Counted from the first letter of the stretch, positions 8,962-18,113 are shown. The stretch is 64,000 nt of DNA from Weissella oryzae SG25 (GCF_000691805.2 NZ_DF820488.1:86542-150541), one strand, 5' to 3'. Notes: generated by a model not told the origin, from the sequence alone. Made by a program: numbers and translations.

Positions 8962-10003
8962 CAATTTTTTGTCCTTCCTTAATTCGTTCCAATAAAATTG
9001 TTTGGTGCTGCTTAATAAATGAATATGTACTCGATGGTACCAAAGCTTGGGTTGCCTCAATATCGCCTTGTGCAATCATTTCCCTAACTATTCGAGCCGA
9101 ATAAACTTCGCCATCTGGCTGACGTTTACGGTCGATAATCTCTACATTGATTTCACTAGCTAATTCGCGTTGTAAAACCTGATTATAGATATTAGTTGTG
9201 TGCGATAATGGCTCACTGCCTAAATAACGTTTATTAATTCTTAAAGCGGGGACAATCCAATTACCAAATATTCTTGCATCCAAGGTCGTTTGATAGTCAA
9301 TTACCTGGTCTTGGCTTTTAATAAAGTAAGCCGGAAACGTTGCATAGCTAACCATATAAGCACCACCAGATAAAACAACTACATTCTCCAAGTCCTTAGT
9401 GCCAGCCTTAACCAAGCCTAATCTTTCTTGGCTAGAAAAAAGGGCCTGATTCTCACTAACTACAAAAACATAGACTAAATCATTTTCCTTGGCAGCTTTC
9501 TCAACCAAGTACCGATGTCCTAGTGTAAACGGATTAGCATTCATTACAATTGCGGCAACTTTTTTGTCTGAAGGTCGCGGCTTTTTTATTTGTGCTAAAT
9601 AATCTTGGATTGCCGGACTACCAACTTCTAGCAATGCCCCATTTGTTGATTGGGCCAGTAGCGTAAAGCCTACATGCTCAAAAGATTGAATGTATTGCGG
9701 TTTTGTGAAAACAAAGGCATGATAAATTCCCCTTTGCCTTAAACGGTTAATTAACTCACTTACAATTTGGTTAAATAAACTAGCACTATTGGCTGATTCA
9801 CTTGAAGCAGCAATATATTTAAGGACATTGCCAGCCAAAGATCCTGTAGCAACCAAATGATTATCAGCAAATATACCGATTACCTCATCAATTGGTAATA
9901 ATTCACTATCATCAAAACTATCAATACCCATCTTTATAAGAAAACTTTGCCAATCTTTCCTCACACGGGGTATTCGCAAAAATAAATCTTGTATTTGTTC
10001 CAT
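8951..10003 (-). CDS. citC: [citrate lyase]-ligase (acetate:SH-acyl-carrier-protein ligase)
   Basis: 350 residues. CitC acetylates the thiol of the lyase prosthetic group with acetate and ATP, switching the enzyme on. Residues 1-140 look like a GNAT-type domain; from about residue 150 a nucleotidyltransferase domain begins with NANPFTLGHRYLVEKAA. The ATG follows AAGAGGG. First gene of the operon, divergent from citI with about 220 bases between. Confidence 0.94.
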   Translation of the reverse strand: MEQIQDLFLRIPRVRKDWQSFLIKMGIDSFDDSELLPIDEVIGIFADNHLVATGSLAGNVLKYIAASSESANSASLFNQIVSELINRLRQRGIYHAFVFTKPQYIQSFEHVGFTLLAQSTNGALLEVGSPAIQDYLAQIKKPRPSDKKVAAIVMNANPFTLGHRYLVEKAAKENDLVYVFVVSENQALFSSQERLGLVKAGTKDLENVVVLSGGAYMVSYATFPAYFIKSQDQVIDYQTTLDARIFGNWIVPALRINKRYLGSEPLSHTTNIYNQVLQRELASEINVEIIDRKRQPDGEVYSARIVREMIAQGDIEATQALVPSSTYSFIKQHQTILLERIKEGQKIDGN

Positions 10004-10044
10004 CGCGGACCCTCTTTAATAAGAATCAATTAATAACAGTTCTC

Positions 10045-10073
10045 ATTTTAGTGCTCAATTTAACAAAAGTAAA
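10045..10073 (-). promoter_or_regulatory. promoter of the citC operon
   Basis: TTTACT (10068-10073), 17-base spacer, TAAAAT (10045-10050). The mae promoter at 13434-13462 has the same spacing and the same -10 box, with TTTACA as -35. This suggests shared control by CitI. Confidence 0.55.
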
Positions 10074-10180
10074 GTATATTTTTGAAATTTATAAAAATAT
10101 TCTTGTTGTTTTTTACAAAAATAAACTGTTTTTTTAATCAAAAATCGTAAAAGCAAAATATATTTTTAAATTTTTAAAAC
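10070..10180. promoter_or_regulatory. putative twin CitI operators
   Basis: Two related AT-rich segments lie in the citC-citI gap: GTATATTTTTGAAATTTATA near 10073-10092 and ATATATTTTTAAATTTTTA near 10158-10176. The first lies just upstream of the citC -35, the second just upstream of the citI -10. CitI of related bacteria binds two AT-rich sites in such a gap (established knowledge); assignment here is inference. Confidence 0.4.
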
Positions 10181-10183
10181 AAG

Positions 10184-10192
10184 TGCTATAAT
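10184..10192 (+). promoter_or_regulatory. extended -10 promoter of citI
   Basis: TGCTATAAT is a perfect extended -10 element 30 bases before the citI start. No good -35 box is seen. Confidence 0.5.
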
Positions 10193-10221
10193 TTTAAAAA
10201 ACATTTGATTGGAGTTTAACG

Positions 10222-11154
10222 ATGGAAAACCGCGAACTTCTTGCCAATATCTCACAAGATTTTTACTTTAATGAATTAACCATTGGCGACCTCGCTGATA
10301 AATACCAGCTGAGTCGCTACCTAGTTAATAAATATTTAGATGATGCCAGAAAATATGGCATTGTTACCATCAATATCGCTACACCAACTGCGCGCGACAA
10401 TGAATTAGAACAGCAATTTAAAGAGATTTTTAGTATTCCCAACATTTACGTTGTGAAAGAAAATGAGCTTGTCGAAGGCAGTCATGAAAACTTTATTAAA
10501 TTTGCGGCCGAAAAAATTGAAGCTGCAATTAAGGATAGCTCAATTGTTGGAACAACCTGGGGTGGAACAATCTTTAACTTAATCGAACACTTCAATGACT
10601 TAAGTCTCCCCCAGTTAGCCTTCACTCAATTTGTTGGTGAAAATCGTAAATATAACTCAGCTGCTGGTTCAATGCGCATGGTTGAGAAAGTTGCCAATAA
10701 ATTTTCAGCTAGATACGTTACTCTATCTGGACCCCTATATATTATTAATGACACTGTGCGCCGTGGTTTAAAAAATGAAATCTCTTCTTTAGAGGCATTT
10801 GAGAACAGTCGCCAAATGGATCTAATTTTTTCCAGTCTAGGAACATTGGCATCAATCAATTCGATTGATACTTGGCGTCAAAATATCAATGATATCTTCC
10901 CAGACATTAACTTCGGTGATATTGCCGGCTTGGCATATGGTCGGGCTTATGATGTTCATGGCCACTTCTTAAACCATGATCACGATCGAGTTTTTGGCCA
11001 AGATCTCGAAACAATTTTGGCTACCCCCAAGCGGATCGTTGTGGTTAAAAGTAAGTTTAAAACACAAGCTACATTAGGCGCTTTACGTGGTGGACTATTT
11101 ACAGACTATATCATTACCGAATCGATTGCGCGTCGTATTTTATCTGAATTATAG
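10222..11154 (+). CDS. citI: CitI-type citrate-responsive regulator (SorC/DeoR family)
   Basis: 310 residues. The N-terminal helix-turn-helix (LTIGDLADKYQLSRYLVNKY, about residues 20-45) is followed by a SorC-type effector-binding domain with GTTWGGTIFNLIEHF and VVVKSKFKTQATLGALRGG. In Weissella and Oenococcus CitI activates the cit operon when citrate is present. It lies divergent to citC and convergent with the mae-carrier operon, which fits that role. The ATG follows TTGGAG. Confidence 0.88.
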   Translation: MENRELLANISQDFYFNELTIGDLADKYQLSRYLVNKYLDDARKYGIVTINIATPTARDNELEQQFKEIFSIPNIYVVKENELVEGSHENFIKFAAEKIEAAIKDSSIVGTTWGGTIFNLIEHFNDLSLPQLAFTQFVGENRKYNSAAGSMRMVEKVANKFSARYVTLSGPLYIINDTVRRGLKNEISSLEAFENSRQMDLIFSSLGTLASINSIDTWRQNINDIFPDINFGDIAGLAYGRAYDVHGHFLNHDHDRVFGQDLETILATPKRIVVVKSKFKTQATLGALRGGLFTDYIITESIARRILSEL

Positions 11155-11190
11155 AAAAAGGGTCACGACATTTAGTCGCGACCCTTTTTT
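11155..11190. terminator. bidirectional terminator between citI and the carrier gene
   Basis: Stem AAAAAGGGTC-A-CGAC / GTCG-C-GACCCTTTTTT with loop ATTTA and one mismatch; A/T-runs on both sides allow it to end citI and the opposing carrier gene. Confidence 0.9.
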
Positions 11191-11193
11191 ATT

Positions 11194-12210
11194 CTAAAGA
11201 TTTTGCAAAAGCATAATAACTGGAACCACAACCACGAAGAACACCGAAGCAATTGCTACAATGTTTGTGGCAAATTTAACGTCACTATGATATTCATTCG
11301 CTAGAATTGGTAAAACAGCAAACGATGGCGTTGCTGCTTGAATAACCAAAGTCTTTTGGAATAATGAGGCCAAGTGAATTCCAAAGACATTTGTTCCAAC
11401 GGCGATAATGAGCAACATAATAATTGGTGAAACCACAAATCGTCCAATGATTGTAACTACTGTATGGAAATCGATCCGCATTGAACGAAGTCCAAAGTTA
11501 CTCAACATAATTCCAATGTAAATCAATGAAAGTGGCGTAACTAAGCCACCCATGGCTGGAATTACTCCATTAGTTGTATATGTTGCCGTTGCTGCAGTAT
11601 ATCCTGAAAGGAATGGCAAGCTATTGTAAAGATGCAACAACGTTGAGCTATATACAAATGGCAAAGCAATGATGAATCCCCACAAAGGAATTGGCAATAG
11701 GTGCGCTAAATCAAACTTAACTTTGGCGTTCCCCTCACCAACAGTTGGATCATCAGATGCGATAATCCATACACCAAAGGTCCATAATAATGCTGTGTTG
11801 ACAATATAATAAACCAAAACATATGGTACAGAAACGGCACCAAACAATGCTTGATTCAAAGGCATTCCAATAAAGACCGTGTTTGCGAAATTAATTGCCG
11901 CAATCATTAGCCCACGCCGCCCCTTTGGCACTCGCAAAACGCGAACAACACCAAAGGCAATCGCGTAACCAATTAAGATTGAAAAAATAACATAAATAAC
12001 TCCAGCACCCAGTTTTGCCATCATGGCTGGCTGGAAGTGTGAAATCATCGAGCTAAACACTGATAAAGGCAAAGCAACTCGCATAATCAACTTTGAGAGA
12101 GCTCCAGAGAACTTCTCGTCAAACCACCCCTTGTTATTGGCAAAATAGCCAATTGCAATCATCAAAACAATCATTAAGACCGATTGAACTGATGTCCAAA
12201 ATACTGTCAT
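11194..12210 (-). CDS. maeP: AEC-family organic acid carrier (malate/citrate permease)
   Basis: 338 residues with about ten membrane segments, typical of the auxin efflux carrier (AEC) family. Marks include IMRVALPLSVFSSMI near the N-terminus and VIQAATPSFAVLPILANEY near the end. AEC carriers move malate or citrate in lactic acid bacteria, and MaeP is the name used in the Oenococcus cit region. It follows mae after 11 bases, so it is the likely uptake system for the citrate pathway. No CitP/2HCT carrier is present. The exact substrate is inference. Confidence 0.82.
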   Translation of the reverse strand: MTVFWTSVQSVLMIVLMIAIGYFANNKGWFDEKFSGALSKLIMRVALPLSVFSSMISHFQPAMMAKLGAGVIYVIFSILIGYAIAFGVVRVLRVPKGRRGLMIAAINFANTVFIGMPLNQALFGAVSVPYVLVYYIVNTALLWTFGVWIIASDDPTVGEGNAKVKFDLAHLLPIPLWGFIIALPFVYSSTLLHLYNSLPFLSGYTAATATYTTNGVIPAMGGLVTPLSLIYIGIMLSNFGLRSMRIDFHTVVTIIGRFVVSPIIMLLIIAVGTNVFGIHLASLFQKTLVIQAATPSFAVLPILANEYHSDVKFATNIVAIASVFFVVVVPVIMLLQNL

Positions 12211-12221
12211 TTTATTTTCCC

Positions 12222-13376
12222 CTATTTCAAAACTTTCTTACTGTAGTTTTCCACAGCTGTTGCAACAACATCCACCACACCATCATCAAAGACACCGGGA
12301 ACGATTTTTTCTTGACTTGGTTGCGTAATCATTGCTGCCAAGCCCTGAGCAACCTGAACCTGTAGCTGCATATCAACCGACTTCAAACCACTTGCTAATA
12401 ACCCCTTAAACAATCCTGGGAAGGCCAAGATATTATTGACCTGATTAGCCCATTGTGATGAACCAGTTGCTACCACCATGGCACCAGCTGCTTTTGCATC
12501 ATCTGGGTTAATTTCTGGCACTGGATTGGCTAATGCGAAGATGATTGGCTTAGCTGCCATGCGCTTTACTTGCTCAACCGACAAAACATTGGCATCTGAA
12601 AGACCAATAAATACATCTTGATTTGCAATCACTTCGTCTAAGTTTTGACCAGCTTGTTGCGTTACTTGTTCAGCCAAGGCTAATTGATAGCTATTGTAAT
12701 TAGTCATTCCAGCCTGTACCTTACCATTAATATCAATCAAAGTAATATGCTTGATACCGACGGCGAGTAATAACTTTGCAGTTGCAACTCCAGATGCCCC
12801 AACGCCATTCAAAACAATTTTCAAATCCTGCAAAGGCTTGTCAACAACCTTGGCGGCGTTAATTAAACCAGCTAGGACAACAATCGCTGTCCCGGTTTGG
12901 TCATCATGATATACCGGAATTGATAACTCTTTTGCTAGGCGCTCCTCAATTTCAAAAACTTTCGGCGCTGCAATATCTTCTAAATGAATACCAGCAAAAG
13001 ACGTTGCCATATTTTTGACCGTTGTAACAAATTCATCGACGCTGACCTGATTCAAAGCCAAAGGAATTGCATCAACTCCAGCAAATGTCTTATACAAAAG
13101 TGCCTTTCCTTCGATAATTGGCAGACTAGCCGCTGGCCCAACATTTCCCAAACCAAGCACTGCTGATCCGTCAGAAATAATTGCAACTAATTTACCACTA
13201 ACTGTGTACTTATCTTTGTCACTAGGGTTAGCTTCAATCATTTTAGAAAGCTTAGCAACTCCTGGCGTATATGCTTCCCCAAGCTCATCAGGGTTAGTTA
13301 CATCAAAACTACCCTTGATTTCTAACACACCCTTTTTTGCTGCATGTAATGCTAAAACCTTATCCATATCAACCAT
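12222..13376 (-). CDS. mae: NAD-dependent malic enzyme / oxaloacetate decarboxylase
   Basis: 384 residues, the short bacterial malic enzyme form. Residues such as GELGEAYTPGVAKLS-like EAYTPGV, VYHDDQTGTAIVVLAGL and the NAD motif LNGVGASGVATAKLL mark the family. In cit loci this enzyme decarboxylates the oxaloacetate released by citrate lyase to pyruvate. The ATG follows AAAGGA. It heads the mae-carrier operon, whose promoter resembles that of citC. Confidence 0.9.
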   Translation of the reverse strand: MVDMDKVLALHAAKKGVLEIKGSFDVTNPDELGEAYTPGVAKLSKMIEANPSDKDKYTVSGKLVAIISDGSAVLGLGNVGPAASLPIIEGKALLYKTFAGVDAIPLALNQVSVDEFVTTVKNMATSFAGIHLEDIAAPKVFEIEERLAKELSIPVYHDDQTGTAIVVLAGLINAAKVVDKPLQDLKIVLNGVGASGVATAKLLLAVGIKHITLIDINGKVQAGMTNYNSYQLALAEQVTQQAGQNLDEVIANQDVFIGLSDANVLSVEQVKRMAAKPIIFALANPVPEINPDDAKAAGAMVVATGSSQWANQVNNILAFPGLFKGLLASGLKSVDMQLQVQVAQGLAAMITQPSQEKIVPGVFDDGVVDVVATAVENYSKKVLK

Positions 13377-13433
13377 GTGATTTTCCTTTCAAGTAAATTC
13401 AATTCAATTAATGCTCACTTATTAACAATGAGA

Positions 13434-13462
13434 ATTTTAGTCTATTTTTGATAAAATGTAAA
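13434..13462 (-). promoter_or_regulatory. promoter of mae and the carrier gene
   Basis: TTTACA (13457-13462), 17-base spacer, TAAAAT (13434-13439), about 58 bases before the ATG. The AT-rich stretch upstream (13463-13550) holds motifs like ATATTTTTAAAAATTTATA, similar to the putative CitI sites near citC. Confidence 0.55.
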
Positions 13463-13961
13463 GTGGATATTTTATATTTGTTAAATTGCGTTTAATATTT
13501 TTTATATTTTTAAAAATCAAAACGATTTAATATTTTTAAAAATTTATACATCTTCCAATCACAGTAAACTATTTCATACCCTTTAAATTTACCAATGAAG
13601 ATGCAAGCCGGATGGAACATCTATGTATGTTTAGCATATATGTTTTCTTAGAAGTAACAAAAAACCCCCGAAATTAAAATTCGGAGGTGAAGATGTCATA
13701 TTAAAAATTTAAATGCTAAGTTAGTGATAGGCTATTCTAACCTTTGATAACATAGACAATTGAAATAGTAAAACTATAGTCATCGCTAGGAAGCACATCT
13801 GTATCCTTCTACTAGCAACTTCATGCGAACTTATTAGCACTCAATCACATAAACTATCAACTTAAATATTTAGAATCACTGCCCCTAATAAAGACTACGA
13901 TATTGATTACCTTAGATGATATTTGGAATATGTCTTACAATTAAATATAGTTTTATCCAAA
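13463..13961. other. gene-free stretch between mae and the zinc-binding protein gene
   Basis: About 500 bases without a supported gene. It holds the AT-rich region upstream of mae and one terminator (13661-13689). Nothing else recognised. Confidence 0.6.
13661..13689 (-). terminator. terminator downstream of the binding protein gene
   Basis: Stem ACCTCCGAA / TTCGGGGGT with one mismatch and a T-run on the minus strand. It is about 270 bases after the stop codon. Confidence 0.65.
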
Positions 13962-14858
13962 TTATTTAACCGCTTTCAAGACCTGCTTTAATTGATCAAT
14001 TTGCCAATCTTTGTAATTTTGACCCTTCGGTTTCGTTTCTGTAACATTAATAACTGGTACTTTATGTTCCTTAGCATATTGAACAGCTTGTTTTGCTAAA
14101 GTACTCGTATTTTGTGGATTATTAATCACAAATTGAACGCTACCATTGTCTATATCGTTATGCCAATCGGTAATATCCTTAGCAGTTGGGTCATCACCCT
14201 CATCAACTGCTTGTTCAAAACTCATTGACAAACTTTCAGCCCCAAGCGCTTGCAAAGTATTATCATAAACAGGTTCTGTTGCAAGATATTTCTTATCCTT
14301 TAATGCAGTCTTTGCCTCATTTTGTAAGTCGGTTAATGGCTTTAATGAAGTTAAGTAATTTTGTGCATTCTTTTTAAAATATTCTTTTTTCGCTGGCTTT
14401 AGCTCTGTTAGTTCATCGCTAAGTTCATTAACTAGCTTGCTTGGTGTTTCTAATTTATACCACAAATGTTCATTTTGACCTTCTTTATAATTGGTCAAAC
14501 TAGCAACATTAATACTCTTAGCTTTGGTATTTTGCTTAGCAAATTTAGTACTCCATGTATCATAGCCTCCACCATTAGAAACAATCAGATTCGCACTCGA
14601 ATATAATTTTGCTACATCAGATGTTGGCTCATAATCATGTGGGTCAACACTAGTATCTTTAACAATTGAATGCACTTCTGCTTGATCTCCAGCCACTGCT
14701 TTAGCCATTTCACCGTAAAAATCCAAGCTTGAAACAAGTTGAATTTTATTATTAGTTACTACTTTGCTGGTGTTTTGTGAGATACCTTTATACATAATAA
14801 TGGCAAGTAACCCCAGTACAATAAACAATGGTAATATAAACTTTATACTTTTCTTCAT
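13962..14858 (-). CDS. zinc-type ABC transporter substrate-binding protein without lipobox
   Basis: 298 residues of the ZnuA/AdcA/TroA (cluster 9) family: SLDFYGEMAKAVAGDQAEVH, the metal-site histidine in DPHDYEPTSDVAKLY, NEHLWYKLETP, and a late DPTAKDITDW. The N-terminus is a hydrophobic segment (residues 6-24) with no cysteine, and the whole protein has none, so it cannot be a classical lipoprotein; it probably stays anchored by the uncut N-terminal helix. No permease or ATPase gene lies nearby, so it must use one coded elsewhere. Two AdcR-type boxes in its promoter argue for zinc. Confidence 0.85.
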   Translation of the reverse strand: MKKSIKFILPLFIVLGLLAIIMYKGISQNTSKVVTNNKIQLVSSLDFYGEMAKAVAGDQAEVHSIVKDTSVDPHDYEPTSDVAKLYSSANLIVSNGGGYDTWSTKFAKQNTKAKSINVASLTNYKEGQNEHLWYKLETPSKLVNELSDELTELKPAKKEYFKKNAQNYLTSLKPLTDLQNEAKTALKDKKYLATEPVYDNTLQALGAESLSMSFEQAVDEGDDPTAKDITDWHNDIDNGSVQFVINNPQNTSTLAKQAVQYAKEHKVPVINVTETKPKGQNYKDWQIDQLKQVLKAVK

Positions 14859-14964
14859 TTTCCAAAAACCTCATATTAGATAAATTAACTACTACGATTT
14901 TCTTTTATTATCTTATTTATCGAATAAATTCAACTGCACAAAAAGGCTTGAAATCTTCAGTCAG

Positions 14965-14994
14965 TCATATGGTAATAATAAATTTTTCTAGCAT
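14965..14994 (-). other. nine-codon leader ORF
   Basis: MLEKFIITI follows AGAGGGG at a normal distance and lies in the leader between the AdcR-box promoter and the binding protein gene. It may be a leader peptide or chance; only the good SD supports it. Confidence 0.3.
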
Positions 14995-15026
14995 AAGTCA
15001 TCCCCTCTAAATGCTGAGTCGAAACA

Positions 15027-15053
15027 TTAACCGGTTAATATTCAACTGGTTAA
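15027..15053 (-). promoter_or_regulatory. two AdcR-like zinc boxes
   Basis: TTAACCGGTTAA (15027-15038) is an exact match to the streptococcal/lactobacillar AdcR consensus TTAACYRGTTAA. TCAACTGGTTAA (15042-15053) differs at one base. The second overlaps the -10 box and start site of the promoter at 15053-15081, and the first lies just downstream, a classical position for repression when zinc is plentiful. Confidence 0.8.
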
Positions 15054-15081
15054 TTAAATCATTGATTAATCAATCTGTCAA
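15053..15081 (-). promoter_or_regulatory. promoter of the zinc-binding protein gene
   Basis: Consensus TTGACA (15076-15081), 17-base spacer, TTTAAT (15053-15058). The predicted leader is about 185 bases. Confidence 0.65.
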
Positions 15082-15120
15082 GTTCACAAATAGAAATTAG
15101 CTTTATATTTAGTCTTATAA

Positions 15121-15148
15121 AAAAGTGCTGACCTTGGTCAGCACTTTC
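15121..15148 (-). terminator. terminator after the 501-residue membrane protein gene
   Basis: Stem AAAGTGCTGA / TCAGCACTTT with loop of six and a T-run on the minus strand (CACTTTTTTATAAG). Confidence 0.85.
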
Positions 15149-15217
15149 TTTCATCCGTCTTTAATTATTATTTGTAAATAAAATTCAGCGAGACCACTTT
15201 GTTTAATTGGCACACTT

Positions 15218-16723
15218 TTATTTCTCAGTAACGACAATGTACTGGCCAAACTCCTTAACGGTCTTATTTGAAGGCACTGATTTTTTTAAATACTTCGGCA
15301 TAATCATTGGCTTTTTATCAGCATAATTTGCTTGCTTGCTAAAATTATAATTAGTAAACGATTTTATCTGTATAAATTCAAATTGGCCTTCTACAATTTT
15401 TACAGTTCTTAAAAATTCTTGTGGCGGTATTTGATCGTAGAATAAAATCAAAGAGTATCTTTGATTCCTTGGTTCAATGATATCAACTTTTCCTTTGAAG
15501 CCTTGAACTTTTTTTGCATAAGTAAGGGCCTTATCAAAACCTTGGTTAAAAGTTGCGCTAACACTCGGTTCATTATTGAAAGTTGTGAAATACTTATAAA
15601 TAAAAATTACATTTGGTAAAGCTAATATGCTGGAAATAAAAACTATCCCCACCTTCTTTGCAAAACCACTCTCTTTTAAGGCAAATTCAAATACATAGTC
15701 AACCCCGATTGCAACAAAGGCCAACATTACTAGCCAAATTACATTGTAACGATTTACATTTCCACTAACTGCTATGATAAGTGGAATTGCACTTAAAAGC
15801 CAAATAACTGGTAAATATTTTTTTTGTTTGATTGATCGAATGAAACCAATCAAAGCTAAGGGTAGTGATACCACATAACCAATAGATGATTCAACAGTTC
15901 CGTTTTGAAGATAACCATCAAATTGTGTGACAACAACTCTTAGATTAGTACCTAAATCGCCGCCAAAAGTTTGACGAATCATTGAAAATTTCTCTACTGA
16001 GAAAAAGCCAAAATCAAAAGGTGCTAAGCCAAATAAATTAACAAGAAACCATAATATCATTGGTAGTGCTACTAGTAAGAACACAAAAGCTGCATAAGTA
16101 GCTCTTGGAATTGATAAGTTCCCTTTTAAAATCTCAGTTAAGTAGAGTGCTGCAAGCATAAAAGGCAATACTAGTAAAATTGTTGAATATGCATAAATAG
16201 CAAGTGCAAAAAAAAGTGCTGCTAGTATATATTTCTTGTATGCAAACAACACCATTGCGCTCAAAATAATTGCTGGAAGTAAATTTGACTCTAATCCTTG
16301 GCGCGCTATTGATATTGCCCAAGGATTAAAGGTAATTAATATTAGACCAATCCAAGCAACTTTTTCTGAATAAATTTTTTTCAAAAAAAGAAAAAACAAT
16401 GGTAATAATGCAGTTCCGGCAATTAGATTAGGTAAACGTTCAAAAAATATATTCAGTGAAAATATTTTGATAAAGGGAATTGCAAGATATTCGTACAAGG
16501 CATTCATACCGCTTCCCCAAGCCGCTAAATACCAAGGGAAATGATGCCCCCACATATCAATTTTGTAATTTGCTAAAGTCCAAGCATTATAACCAGTCAT
16601 AGCCTCATCTGTAGTAATCCCTTGTGGGACGCTACTAAACAAGAAGCAACGTAAACATATTCCAATCCCTAATATTCCAAATATCAAGGCCATTTTTTTC
16701 ATGTGTAATCTATTCTTATCCAT
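15218..16723 (-). CDS. polytopic membrane glycosyltransferase-like protein (GT-C type)
   Basis: 501 residues with about ten to twelve membrane segments. The first outer loop has GITTDEAMTGYNAW with an acidic pair, as in dolichol/undecaprenyl-phosphate-dependent GT-C enzymes (ArnT/PMT, GT39-like), followed by NIFFERLPNLIAGTAL and RQGLESNLLPAI. Such enzymes move sugars from lipid carriers onto cell-surface targets. The C-terminus is a soluble outer domain of about 130 residues. Divergent from the gene at 16857. Target unknown. Confidence 0.7.
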   Translation of the reverse strand: MDKNRLHMKKMALIFGILGIGICLRCFLFSSVPQGITTDEAMTGYNAWTLANYKIDMWGHHFPWYLAAWGSGMNALYEYLAIPFIKIFSLNIFFERLPNLIAGTALLPLFFLFLKKIYSEKVAWIGLILITFNPWAISIARQGLESNLLPAIILSAMVLFAYKKYILAALFFALAIYAYSTILLVLPFMLAALYLTEILKGNLSIPRATYAAFVFLLVALPMILWFLVNLFGLAPFDFGFFSVEKFSMIRQTFGGDLGTNLRVVVTQFDGYLQNGTVESSIGYVVSLPLALIGFIRSIKQKKYLPVIWLLSAIPLIIAVSGNVNRYNVIWLVMLAFVAIGVDYVFEFALKESGFAKKVGIVFISSILALPNVIFIYKYFTTFNNEPSVSATFNQGFDKALTYAKKVQGFKGKVDIIEPRNQRYSLILFYDQIPPQEFLRTVKIVEGQFEFIQIKSFTNYNFSKQANYADKKPMIMPKYLKKSVPSNKTVKEFGQYIVVTEK

Positions 16724-16856
16724 AATAGCTATAGTATATCAAATATTTATCGTGTAAAATGTTTTTGTAAGTCGTTTTAATGCGATATTTATTATTGAAA
16801 GGAAATTAGCTAGTTAAGTCATCTAGAGCCATTTAACTTAGTTATTGATTATATAA

Positions 16857-18089
16857 ATGCGAAAAATAAACAGAACCAAGCAATTGTTAATGGGTCTCAT
16901 CTTAGTAATTTGGTTGATTATGATTGCTGCTCAATGGAATACACTTCCTTTGTCACATCATGCAGATTTATATCATTTTCAACTACCATGGTGGAACTAC
17001 TTAAGCGAACATGGTTTCAAGGGAATTGCTACGATTAACCAAGACATAAACGGCAATTATGGACCAATTTGGTATTTCATAATTGTCCTTTTTAATAAAA
17101 TCGGTTTATATCCAGCCCTTACGGTTGAACATTGTATCAAGCTAATGACTAGTATTTTAATTTTAATCTGTAGCCTCGTCGCTATGAGAATTGTTGCAAT
17201 TAATAGCAAAGACAAGCAGCATTTTAATGATATCCTTGCATTTGCAATTGTCATCTTCAGTCCCACCCTTTTTGGTGATTTATTTAAGACTAATTTACCT
17301 GATAGTTTTTATTATCTCTTTGCACTTTTGGCAATTTTATCAGTTATCAAAAAATTGGATTGGCTGGGATGGTTATTCATGGGGGTTGCCATTTCATTTA
17401 AAGCAATGGGCATGTACATCTTACCAACCTTGTTTTTTATTTATTTAATACGATTTAACCAGTACAAATTAGTCAATAAACTTGCACCATTGTTTTCAAT
17501 TATAGGTATGTTTATCTGTGCCATACCTGGTATTGTATTTGGAATGAAGCCACTCGAAGCTCTACTTGGTAACATAATTTCGCGTAGTAGCAAAACGCTC
17601 TCAATAAAATTTGGCTTCTGGCGAATCTTTGATGGACAATCTTGGATTTGGTGGCCAACATTAAATAGCTATCAACAACAACAGATGTATGGATTTGGGT
17701 TAGCAATTCTCGCAATTGTATTCTTAGGTCTGTATATTCTAATCTATGCCACTAAAAATGAGTCAGACCAATACTTAAGTCTATGGTACCTATTAGTGCT
17801 CTCACCCTTACTCTTCTGGTTCTTTTTACCAGCCCAACATGAAACCTATTTTGGTCTGAGTCCCCTACTTTCCTCACTATTGTTTGCGCAATTTCCTAAT
17901 CGACGTAACCTGGTTATTCTACTTATCGCTAACTTCTTTATATGGGAGGGATACCATGGCTTTCAGCAAATCTTCACACCCATCACTTATTTCTATCTAA
18001 TCTTGCTTCTTGTTGCTTACCTTATATACGAGATTATTAAGCTTTCGAAAATCAAACGTTTTTTCTTGGCTGGACCAAATCTTGGTTGA
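16857..18089 (+). CDS. polytopic membrane protein, possible GT-C glycosyltransferase
   Basis: 410 residues, about ten membrane segments. The first outer loop (SHHADLYHFQLPWWNYLSEH) and GNYGPIWYFIIVLFNKIGLYP resemble GT-C enzymes of mannosyltransferase type, but I do not recognise a precise family. The ATG comes directly after an in-frame TAA and has no good SD, so the true start may be the Met at residue 12 or initiation may be weak. It is divergent from the other membrane glycosyltransferase gene. Confidence 0.65.
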   Translation: MRKINRTKQLLMGLILVIWLIMIAAQWNTLPLSHHADLYHFQLPWWNYLSEHGFKGIATINQDINGNYGPIWYFIIVLFNKIGLYPALTVEHCIKLMTSILILICSLVAMRIVAINSKDKQHFNDILAFAIVIFSPTLFGDLFKTNLPDSFYYLFALLAILSVIKKLDWLGWLFMGVAISFKAMGMYILPTLFFIYLIRFNQYKLVNKLAPLFSIIGMFICAIPGIVFGMKPLEALLGNIISRSSKTLSIKFGFWRIFDGQSWIWWPTLNSYQQQQMYGFGLAILAIVFLGLYILIYATKNESDQYLSLWYLLVLSPLLFWFFLPAQHETYFGLSPLLSSLLFAQFPNRRNLVILLIANFFIWEGYHGFQQIFTPITYFYLILLLVAYLIYEIIKLSKIKRFFLAGPNLG

Positions 18090-18113
18090 CTTAGTGGATG
18101 TAATTTTGAAAGC

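Noticed and set aside
3977..13376. Citrate carrier CitP (2HCT family)
   Set aside because: None in the locus; the only carrier has AEC-family features.
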